Below, one piece after another: positions 1-5,628 of a DNA stretch of 5,628 nt. Location: positions 1-5,628 of the forward strand of contig JAKBCG010000178.1 in NCBI GenBank assembly GCA_021808035.1. The letters run 5' to 3'. The DNA is from Pseudomonadota bacterium. GTDB taxonomy: Bacteria; Pseudomonadota; Gammaproteobacteria; Steroidobacterales; Steroidobacteraceae. Both the position numbers and the translations under genes were made by a program. Each line of letters starts with the position of its first letter. The first letter of the stretch is position 1. A model generated the notes under the pieces. It was not told the origin of the DNA, did no database searches, and was given only the letters and a program-made list of their open reading frames with translations.

Positions 1-379
1 CGATCGCGAGGCGTTTCGCGAGCGCCCGCGCGGCGGGCACCGCGCGCGCGCGGCCGGTCGCGCGCGGGTCGGCGCGCCGGCCGGCACCCGCGGCCGGTTC
101 CGGCGGCAGTTCGGCGCTCGATCGCGGGATCGTGCCGACGACCGTGCCGTCGTCGAAATCGATCAGCGGCGCGCCGGTCGCGATCACCTCGCCCGGTGCG
201 CCGTGCAGCGCGAGCACCGTGGCCGCGAACGGCGCCGGGACCTCGACGACCGCCTTCGCCGTCTCGACCGAGACCATCGGCTGGTCCGCGACGACGCGGT
301 CGCCGGGCTGTACGTGCCACGCGACGATCTCGGCCTCGCTCAGCCCTTCGCCGAGATCCGGCAGGCGGAAGGTCGTCAT
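1..379 (-). CDS. Dihydrolipoamide acyltransferase (E2) of a 2-oxoacid dehydrogenase complex, N-terminal part
   Basis: This is the E2 core subunit, cut by the left edge; 126 residues are visible. E2 takes the acyl group made by E1 on a swinging lipoyl-lysine and transfers it to CoA in the cytoplasm. Residues 1-76 form one lipoyl domain: it opens with a LPDLGEGLSEAEI-type start and carries the lipoylation site ETAKA, with the modified lysine at residue 42 (codon at 254-256). A short Pro/Ala/Arg linker follows (about 77-112). From about residue 113 the sequence AVPAARALAKRLAI matches the start of the peripheral subunit-binding domain that holds E1 or E3. The catalytic domain lies outside the window. 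The ATG overlaps the E1 beta stop by 4 bp (ATGA), indicating translational coupling. The lipoyl domain does not reveal whether the complex uses pyruvate or branched-chain 2-oxoacids, so PdhC and BkdB are both possible names. Confidence 0.93.
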   Translation of the reverse strand, partial: MTTFRLPDLGEGLSEAEIVAWHVQPGDRVVADQPMVSVETAKAVVEVPAPFAATVLALHGAPGEVIATGAPLIDFDDGTVVGTIPRSSAELPPEPAAGAGRRADPRATGRARAVPAARALAKRLAI

Positions 380-1371
380 CGCGAATCGGCCACGGTGCTG
401 CGTACCGCGTCGACGATCCGGCGGACGCTCGGAATGTAATCGCGCTCGAGCCGGTAGAGCGGCATCACCGTATCGTAGCCGGCGACGCGCCGGATCGGTG
501 CGAGCAGGTCGAACAACCCGTCCTCGGCGACGATCGCGGCGATCTCGGCGCCGACGCCGACGTTGCGCGCCGCTTCCTGGACGATCACCAGGCGTCCGGT
601 CTTCGCGACCGAGTCGAGGATCGTCGCCGCGTCGACCGGACTCAAGGTGGCGAGGTCGATCACCTCGGCGTCGATGCCGGCATCGGCGAGTTCGGCCGCG
701 GCCTGCAGGGTCTCGGCGATCATCGCCCCCCAGGATACGAGCGTCACGTCGGATCCCTCGCGCAGCACGAACGCCTGGTCGAGGGGCAGTGCACGACCGT
801 CGTCAGGGACTTCCTGGCGCGAGGCGCGGTACAGCCGCGTCGGCTCGAGGAACATCACCGGGTCGGGGTCCCGGATCGCGGCGAGCAGCAGCCCGTACGC
901 GCGCGCCGGCGACGTGGGGCTCACGACGCGCAGCCCCGGGACGTGACACAGCAGGGTCTCGACGCTCTCGGAGTGATGCTCGGGCGCATGGATCCCGCCG
1001 CCGTGCGGCATCCGCATCACGATCGGGCAGGTCAGGCGGCCGCGCGTGCGATGACGCATCCGCGACATGTGGTTGATGATCTGGTCGAGCGCGGGATACA
1101 GGAAACCCATGAACTGGATTTCCGCGACCGGCTTCAACCCTTGCGCGGCCATGCCGATCGCGACGCCGGCGATCGCCGCTTCCGCGAGCGGGGTGTCCTG
1201 CACCCGTTCGGCGCCAAAGCGCTGCTGCAACCCTTGAGTCGCGCGGAACACGCCGCCGTTCGCGCCGACGTCCTCGCCGATCACGACGACCGCGGGATCG
1301 TGCTGCATCTCCCAGCCATGCGCCATCGCGATGGCTTCGACCATCGTCACTTTCGGCAATTCAGTGCCCAC
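376..1371 (-). CDS. pdhB: 2-oxoacid dehydrogenase E1 component, beta subunit (pyruvate dehydrogenase PdhB-like; branched-chain type possible)
   Basis: Full-length E1 beta, 331 residues, the usual size. With E1 alpha it forms the alpha2beta2 thiamine-diphosphate decarboxylase that loads the E2 lipoyl group. Visible landmarks are IGEDVGANGGVFRAT (31-45), DTPLAEAAI (59-67) with the cofactor-activating glutamate at 64, EIQFMGF (84-90), the Gly-rich loop HGGGIH (123-128), the active-site histidine region EHHSES (131-136), and a transketolase C-terminal half ending PSVRRIVDAV. From memory, the first half and the RQEVP segment read much closer to Bacillus PdhB than to typical branched-chain E1 beta. 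The symbol therefore marks family similarity, not a proven substrate. The chosen start is GTG at 1371, which overlaps the E1 alpha end by 11 bp and leaves a normal short leader before VTMVEAI. An ATG at 1344 is the alternative (322 residues). Neither has a strong Shine-Dalgarno. The gene ends in the ATGA overlap with E2. Confidence 0.94.
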   Translation of the reverse strand: MGTELPKVTMVEAIAMAHGWEMQHDPAVVVIGEDVGANGGVFRATQGLQQRFGAERVQDTPLAEAAIAGVAIGMAAQGLKPVAEIQFMGFLYPALDQIINHMSRMRHRTRGRLTCPIVMRMPHGGGIHAPEHHSESVETLLCHVPGLRVVSPTSPARAYGLLLAAIRDPDPVMFLEPTRLYRASRQEVPDDGRALPLDQAFVLREGSDVTLVSWGAMIAETLQAAAELADAGIDAEVIDLATLSPVDAATILDSVAKTGRLVIVQEAARNVGVGAEIAAIVAEDGLFDLLAPIRRVAGYDTVMPLYRLERDYIPSVRRIVDAVRSTVADSR

Positions 1372-2440
1372 CCGTGCCGGCGTGGCGGCGCGCCGCGATG
1401 CGCTGTTCGCGGATCCGCTCGGGCAGGTTCGCGAACAAGTGGTCGAACATCGCGTCGGTCGACGGTCGCGGCGCCGCGAGGTAGTCCGCGACGGCCGCGT
1501 CGATCGAACCCGCGCATTCCTCGAGGAGTGCGCGCTCGCGGTCGGCGTTCCAGCGATCCGCCTTTTCGAGGAAGCGTCGCGTGCGCAGGAGCGGTTCGAG
1601 CGCGCGCGCGTCGTCGACCTCGCGCGCGCTGCGGTAGCGGCTCGCGTCGTCCGCGGTCGTGTGGTCGCTCAACCGATAGGTGAGTGCTTCGACGAGCGTC
1701 GGACCGCCGCCGCCGCGGGCGCGTTCGAGCGCTGCGGACACGGCTTCCCGGACCGCGAACAGGTCGTTGCCGTCGACCTGCAGGCCGGGGATGCCGGCGG
1801 CGATCGCCTTCTGCGCGAGCGTCCTCGCCGCCGTCTGCGCGGCGACCGGGACCGAGATCGCCCAGCCGTTGTTCACGACGACGAAAACCACCGGCAACGC
1901 GCGCGCACCCGCGACGTTCAGCGCTTCGTAGAACGCTCCTTCCGAGGTGCCTCCGTCGCCGATGGTCGCGACCGCGCAACGCGGCTCATGCCGGATCTTG
2001 AACGCCATCGCGGCGCCCGCTGCGTGCAGCGTCTGCGTCGCGATCGGGACGCACCACGGGAAGTCCGCGCGCGGACCGGAGAAGTCGTTGCCACGTTCGT
2101 CGCCGCCCCAGTACAGCAGGATCTCGCGCATCGTGACGCCGCGCCACAGCTGGGTTCCGACCTCCCGGTATACCGGCGCGAGCACGTCCTCGGCGCGCAT
2201 CGCCGCGCCGATCCCGATGTGGGTGGCCTCGTGGCCGAGGCAGGACGCGTAGGTGCCGAGCTGTCCGGTGCGCTGCAGATTCACCGCCTTCGTGTCGAAC
2301 GCCCGCGCGAGGGTCATCGCGCCGTACATCCGCAGCACCTCGTCGGGATCCAGCGCGAACGCCGGCAGTTCACCGACCGCGTTGCCGTCGGGATCGAGGC
2401 GCTGCAGGGACTCGACCCGGAACTCGATGACCGTGCGCAT
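1361..2440 (-). CDS. pdhA: 2-oxoacid dehydrogenase E1 component, alpha subunit (pyruvate dehydrogenase PdhA-like; branched-chain type possible)
   Basis: Full-length E1 alpha, 359 residues, as expected for the heterotetrameric family. It binds thiamine diphosphate and decarboxylates the 2-oxoacid. The thiamine-diphosphate motif runs from GDG at 161-163 to NN at 190-191. Other family marks are LGHEA (68-72), YREVG (91-95), the QVDGNDLFAV segment (221-230) and the regulatory loop YRLSDHTTADDASRYR (255-270). From memory, the middle of the protein (for example KAIAAGIPGLQVDG) resembles Bacillus PdhA. The loop and the C-terminal LPERIREQ are nearer the branched-chain enzyme, so pyruvate versus branched-chain specificity is open; the symbol denotes similarity only. 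The ATG at 2440 follows zapE after 33 bp. No Shine-Dalgarno is visible, but a TGGCATAAT extended -10 element ends 6 nt before the ATG, suggesting a leaderless start. This gene begins the three-gene E1 alpha/E1 beta/E2 block. Confidence 0.95.
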   Translation of the reverse strand: MRTVIEFRVESLQRLDPDGNAVGELPAFALDPDEVLRMYGAMTLARAFDTKAVNLQRTGQLGTYASCLGHEATHIGIGAAMRAEDVLAPVYREVGTQLWRGVTMREILLYWGGDERGNDFSGPRADFPWCVPIATQTLHAAGAAMAFKIRHEPRCAVATIGDGGTSEGAFYEALNVAGARALPVVFVVVNNGWAISVPVAAQTAARTLAQKAIAAGIPGLQVDGNDLFAVREAVSAALERARGGGGPTLVEALTYRLSDHTTADDASRYRSAREVDDARALEPLLRTRRFLEKADRWNADRERALLEECAGSIDAAVADYLAAPRPSTDAMFDHLFANLPERIREQRIAARRHAGTGGH

Positions 2441-2446
2441 CCGCGA

Positions 2447-2455
2447 ATTATGCCA
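2447..2455 (-). promoter_or_regulatory. Candidate extended -10 promoter for the E1 alpha/E1 beta/E2 genes
   Basis: On the minus strand the 33-bp gap after zapE contains TGGCATAAT, which matches the sigma-70 extended -10 pattern TGnTATAAT at all but one hexamer position. The CATAAT hexamer spans 2452-2447. By standard numbering its last base is -7, which puts +1 exactly on the A of the E1 alpha ATG at 2440. It is also one of the few A/T-rich patches in this GC-rich window. No convincing -35 box is seen at 16-18 bp spacing, though extended -10 promoters can work without one. That it is active is an inference. Confidence 0.45.
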
Positions 2456-2473
2456 GGGCGCCGCGCGCCGCGC

Positions 2474-3565
2474 TCAGGCCCGGTGCGCGCTCGCGAGATA
2501 TCGTTCCGACTGCATCTCGATCAGCCGGCTCGTCGCGCGCGCGAAGTCGAATCGCAGCCGCTCGCCACGGTAGAGCGCGTCCGGCGCGGTCGCGGCGGAC
2601 AGCACGAGGTTCACGCCGCGGTCGTAGAGTGCGTCGACCAGCGTGAGGAACCGCCGTGCGGCGTCCTCGCGCTCCGCGGTCAGCACCGGCACCCCGGAGA
2701 GGAAGACCGTGTGATACCGGTGCGCGAGCTCGAGGTAGTCGTTCGCGCCGCGCGCGGTCTCGCAGAGCTCCGCGAACTCGAACCAGGCGATGCCCCCCGC
2801 CGTGTCGCGCGCGGCGAGCGGTCGTCCGCCGACGTCGATCACCGTCGCACCGGTCGGCGCCGAGGTCGCGAGCGTACCGAACAGATCCCGCATCGCGGCG
2901 TCAGCGCCGGCGGCATCGAAATAGGTGCGCTTCCCCGCGAAACTCGCCAGGCGATAGTCGACCGCCCCGTCGAGGTGAACGACGTCCAGGTTCGCCTCCA
3001 GCCGCGCGATCGCCGGCAGGAAGCGCGCGCGCTGCAAGCCGTCCCGGTACAGGTCGCGGGGGGCTTGGTTGGAGGTCGTGACCAGGGTGACCCCGCGGCG
3101 GAACAGGCCGTCGAGCAAGCCCGCCAGGAGCATCGCATCGCCGATGTCGGAGACGAAGAATTCGTCGAGACAGAGGAGACGGACGCGTGCGGCGAGACGC
3201 TCCGCGACGAGTTCGAGCGGTCCGGTCCGCTCGCCGATCGCGCGCAATTCCGCATGCACCGAGCGCATCAGCACGTAGAAGTGGACCCGCTGACGTTCGG
3301 TCGACCGTAGAGAGTCGTAGAACAGATCCATCAACCGCGTCTTGCCGCGCCCGACGCCACCCCACAGGTACACGCCGCGGGGTCCTGCGCCGCGCCCTAA
3401 GCGGCGCGCGATCCGCAGCCGCCACGGTGCTCGCGGACGTTCGAGTTCCTCCGCGAGCGCATCGAGCCGCGCCGCCGCGACGAGCTGCCCGGGATCGTAT
3501 TCCAACCGGCCGGCCGAGAACTCGCGCTCCAGCCGCGCGGCGACTCCATCGCGCTGCGAATGCAC
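2474..3565 (-). CDS. zapE: Cell division protein ZapE / AFG1-family ATPase
   Basis: Complete AAA+-like ATPase of 363 residues (E. coli ZapE is about 375). In E. coli it associates with the division ring, and its mitochondrial relative AFG1/LACE1 helps quality control of respiratory complexes. Landmarks are Walker A GGVGRGKT (69-76), Walker B CLDEFFVSD (132-140) with catalytic D134 and E135, a sensor-like TTSN (163-166), the arginine-bearing GLQRARFLP (176-184), and the C-terminal SRLIEMQS (346-353). The conserved HFHRFM segment after Walker A is instead HFYVLM (95-100). The start is GTG at 3565, supported by GAAGG seven bases upstream; it lies 10 bp after the ETF-QO stop, so the two genes are probably co-transcribed. 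The protein has no signal peptide or obvious membrane segment and should be cytoplasmic or peripheral to the inner membrane. The family assignment is secure; a role linked to the metabolic neighbours is speculation. Confidence 0.95.
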   Translation of the reverse strand: MHSQRDGVAARLEREFSAGRLEYDPGQLVAAARLDALAEELERPRAPWRLRIARRLGRGAGPRGVYLWGGVGRGKTRLMDLFYDSLRSTERQRVHFYVLMRSVHAELRAIGERTGPLELVAERLAARVRLLCLDEFFVSDIGDAMLLAGLLDGLFRRGVTLVTTSNQAPRDLYRDGLQRARFLPAIARLEANLDVVHLDGAVDYRLASFAGKRTYFDAAGADAAMRDLFGTLATSAPTGATVIDVGGRPLAARDTAGGIAWFEFAELCETARGANDYLELAHRYHTVFLSGVPVLTAEREDAARRFLTLVDALYDRGVNLVLSAATAPDALYRGERLRFDFARATSRLIEMQSERYLASAHRA

Positions 3566-3572
3566 CCGGTTG

Positions 3573-3577
3573 CCTTC
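3573..3577 (-). promoter_or_regulatory. Ribosome binding site deciding the zapE GTG start
   Basis: GAAGG on the minus strand sits seven bases before the GTG at 3565. Its first two bases are the last two of the ETF-QO TGA stop (3578-3576). This favours the GTG start and suggests that ribosomes ending on ETF-QO can re-initiate on zapE. Confidence 0.6.
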
Positions 3578-5186
3578 ACAGTCCCTGGTAGTTCGGTCCC
3601 GAGCCGCCCTCCGGCGTCGTCCAGGTGATCTGGTCCAGGTAAGGCTCCTTGATGTCGCAGGCCTTGCAGTGCACGCAGTTCGAGGAGTTGATCTGCAGTT
3701 TGCGGCCGCCCGCGCCGTCGTCGATCATCTCGTAGACGTTCGCCGGGCAGAAATTCGTGCAGGGATTGCCGAACTCGATCGCGCAGCGGGTCGAGCAGAT
3801 CGACGGGTCCGCGACCCGCAGGTGGATCGGCTGGTTCTCCTCGTGCGCGGTCGCGGCGAAGAACACCGCGGCGAGGCGGTCGCGCGGCGGCAGGTCGCGC
3901 TCGCCCCAGCCGCGATCCGGCGACGCATCATCCGCGAGTTTGCGCAGGGCGGCACGGTCGTCGTGGTTCGCGAGCGTCCACGGCGACTTGCCCATCGTGA
4001 CGGTCTCGAAAGCGGCGTTCGCGAGACCGAACCACAGGCCGCGGCGGAATCCGGGGCGGATGTTGCGCACCTTGCGCAACTCGCGTCCGCCGGTCGATTC
4101 GCGCCACCGCCGGTCGAAGCCCGCGCTGGTTCCGGCTTCCGCGTAGTGCTCGGCGGCGGTCACGCCCGAGCGTATCGCCTGGTGGATGCCCTTGATCTTC
4201 GGCGTGTTCAGCGTGCCGCCCGCGTCGCCGATCAGCATCGCGCCCGGCATCTCGAGCGTCGGTGTCGACTGGTACCCGCCCTCGATCAAGGTGCGCGCCC
4301 CCGCCGAGAGGATCTCGCCGCCGGCGAACAGCGGCTTCACGGATGGATGGTTCTTGAACTGCTGGAACGCCTCGAAGGGCTTCAGGCGCGGATCCTCGTA
4401 GTCCAGGCCGACCACGAAACCGACGTACACCCGGTCGTCGTCGAGGTGATACAGGAAGCTGCCTCCGTACGTCCGGCTGTCGAGCGGCCAGCCGAGGGAA
4501 TGCTGGATCAGACCCGGCTCGACCCGGCCCGGCGGCAGCTGCCACAGCTCCTTGAACCCGAGGCCGTAGGTCTGCGGCGACTTGCCGCGATCGAGTGCGT
4601 AGCGACGGATCAACTGCTTCGAGGCGCTGCCCCGGCAGCCCTCGGCGAACATCGTGAGCTTCGCGCGGATCTGCGGTCCCGGCGCGTAATTGGATCCGGG
4701 CTCGCCGGACTTCTCGACGCCCATGTCGCCGATCTGCACGCCCATCACCGCGCCGCCATCGTCGATCAAGGCCTCGGCGGCCGCGAAGCCGGCGAATACG
4801 TCGACCCCGAGCCGCTCGGCTTCCTGCGCGAGGATCGGCGTCAGCTGGCCCAGCGAGACGATCAGGTTGCCGTGATTCGCCATCTGCGGCGGGGTCGGCA
4901 GGCGATGGCGCTTGCGCCGGGTCATCCACCAGAATTCGTCGCGGGCGGCCGGTACGCAGATCGCCGGCGGCTTCTCGCGCCACCCCGGCAGCAGGGCATC
5001 GAGCGGCCCGGGCTCGAGCACCGCCCCGGAGAGGGAATGCGCTCCGACGCTCGCTCCCTTCTCGAGCACGCAGACGCCGATGTCGGGCTTCAGCTGTTTC
5101 AGCCGGATCGCGGCCGCGAGCCCCGCGGGCCCGGCGCCGACGATCGCCACCTCGTATTCCATCACGTCGCGCTGCACTTCACTCAT
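3576..5186 (-). CDS. Electron transfer flavoprotein-ubiquinone oxidoreductase (ETF-QO)
   Basis: Complete inner-membrane-associated FAD and 4Fe-4S enzyme, 536 residues, near the usual size of mature ETF-QO. It takes electrons from reduced ETF, which collects them from acyl-CoA and related dehydrogenases, and reduces ubiquinone. The FAD dinucleotide-binding motif VGAGPAGLAAAIRL is at 16-29. Family segments follow: GLGFKELW (208-215), GGSFLYHL (241-248), GFVVGLDYEDPRLKPFE (256-272) and the second FAD contact LNTPKIKGIHQA (326-337). The C-terminal ferredoxin-like part has cluster ligands C480 (in FCPANVYE) and C504, C507, C510 (in NCVHCKAC), and ends with PEGGSGPNYQGL. Three further cysteines, C464, C468 and C476, lie just before the cluster. 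The ATG at 5186 has GAAGG four bases upstream; M9 is a less likely start. The gene lies 57 bp after the thiolase and 10 bp before zapE. The common names are etfD or etfdh. Confidence 0.97.
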   Translation of the reverse strand: MSEVQRDVMEYEVAIVGAGPAGLAAAIRLKQLKPDIGVCVLEKGASVGAHSLSGAVLEPGPLDALLPGWREKPPAICVPAARDEFWWMTRRKRHRLPTPPQMANHGNLIVSLGQLTPILAQEAERLGVDVFAGFAAAEALIDDGGAVMGVQIGDMGVEKSGEPGSNYAPGPQIRAKLTMFAEGCRGSASKQLIRRYALDRGKSPQTYGLGFKELWQLPPGRVEPGLIQHSLGWPLDSRTYGGSFLYHLDDDRVYVGFVVGLDYEDPRLKPFEAFQQFKNHPSVKPLFAGGEILSAGARTLIEGGYQSTPTLEMPGAMLIGDAGGTLNTPKIKGIHQAIRSGVTAAEHYAEAGTSAGFDRRWRESTGGRELRKVRNIRPGFRRGLWFGLANAAFETVTMGKSPWTLANHDDRAALRKLADDASPDRGWGERDLPPRDRLAAVFFAATAHEENQPIHLRVADPSICSTRCAIEFGNPCTNFCPANVYEMIDDGAGGRKLQINSSNCVHCKACDIKEPYLDQITWTTPEGGSGPNYQGL

Positions 5187-5190
5187 AGGA

Positions 5191-5195
5191 CCTTC
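5191..5195 (-). promoter_or_regulatory. Ribosome binding site of the ETF-QO gene
   Basis: GAAGG on the minus strand, followed by TCCT and then the ATG at 5186. The four-base spacing is short but workable, and it supports this start over the in-frame ATG eight codons further on. Confidence 0.55.
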
Positions 5196-5221
5196 ACCCC
5201 GGCAATCCCCTGAATCCCGTT

Positions 5222-5243
5222 CCGCGGATCTTCGTGTCCGCGG
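5222..5243 (-). other. Stem-loop directly after the thiolase stop codon
   Basis: On the minus strand the arms CCGCGGA and TCCGCGG form a perfect 7-bp stem around the 8-nt loop CACGAAGA. The first base of the stem follows directly after the thiolase TGA (5246-5244). No T-run follows; the next bases are AACGGGATT. It is therefore not a classical intrinsic terminator. It could be a 3'-end stabilising or processing hairpin, or partly attenuate read-through into the ETF-QO gene. Six-base GC palindromes like CCGCGG are common at this GC content, but two copies spaced as a stem make it worth recording. Confidence 0.45.

Positions 5244-5628
<385 letters not shown>

Noticed and set aside
38..66. Alternating CG runs, considered as a simple repeat or Z-DNA element.
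   Set aside because: They encode the Arg/Ala linker of E2 in frame and fit the base composition; no regular repeat unit extends further.
132..1683. Overlapping plus-strand frames of 314 and 495 codons opposite E2 and E1 beta.
   Set aside because: They have Arg/Ser/Pro-rich sequence without domains and are fully covered by recognised genes on the other strand.
2457..2469. A GC inverted repeat GGCGC-cgc-GCGCC between zapE and E1 alpha, considered as a zapE terminator.
   Set aside because: It is only a 5-bp stem with no T-run, in a CG-alternating stretch where such repeats arise by chance.
1331..3310. A 659-codon open frame on the plus strand, opposite E1 alpha and zapE.
   Set aside because: It spans parts of three well-identified minus-strand genes, is Arg-rich with no recognisable domain, and is what GC-rich third positions produce on the antisense strand.
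3928..4983. A 351-codon minus-strand frame inside the ETF-QO gene.
   Set aside because: It is an out-of-frame shadow of ETF-QO, very rich in Arg and Asp, with no motif.
3342..5213. A 623-codon open frame on the plus strand, opposite the ETF-QO gene.
   Set aside because: It is an antisense shadow of a secure ETF-QO gene; its composition is low-complexity Arg/Ala/Val and it has no family motif.

Overview
This window comes from a very GC-rich bacterial chromosome, about 70% G+C by eye. It is most likely a proteobacterium, and a Xanthomonadales-like or related gammaproteobacterial lineage is my best guess. The reasons are a ZapE close to the E. coli type, a ubiquinone-linked ETF dehydrogenase, and the gene content. 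Lineage is inferred from gene content only; no rRNA or tRNA gene is present.

All real genes lie on the minus strand and read from right to left with almost no space between them. In transcription order they are: the C-terminal end of a thiolase (5628 to 5244, cut by the window edge); electron transfer flavoprotein-ubiquinone oxidoreductase (5186 to 3576); the AFG1/ZapE-family ATPase (3565 to 2474); and three consecutive 2-oxoacid dehydrogenase complex genes. These three are E1 alpha (2440 to 1361), E1 beta (1371 to 376) and the N-terminal third or so of the E2 acyltransferase (379 to the left edge). The gaps are 57 bp, 10 bp and 33 bp, then an 11-bp overlap and a 4-bp ATGA overlap.

The metabolic theme is acyl-CoA chemistry. 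The E1/E2 complex makes acyl-CoA from a 2-oxoacid, either pyruvate or branched-chain. Thiolase acts on 3-ketoacyl-CoA or acetoacetyl-CoA. ETF-QO passes electrons from acyl-CoA dehydrogenases, via ETF, into the quinone pool. ZapE is not an enzyme of this route. It sits tightly behind the ETF-QO gene, and its start is read from a Shine-Dalgarno sequence that overlaps the ETF-QO stop.

Two candidate regulatory elements stand out. One is a perfect 7-bp stem-loop directly after the thiolase stop. The other is an extended -10 promoter-like sequence placed so that the predicted transcription start is the A of the E1 alpha ATG, which suggests a leaderless transcript for the dehydrogenase genes.

I found no mobile element, CRISPR array, tRNA or rRNA, and nothing that looks like an undescribed multi-gene system. 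Beyond the regulatory candidates, the oddities are modest: extra cysteines in the ETF-QO iron-sulfur domain, a changed motif in ZapE, and a Bacillus-type PDH E1 pair in an apparently proteobacterial setting.
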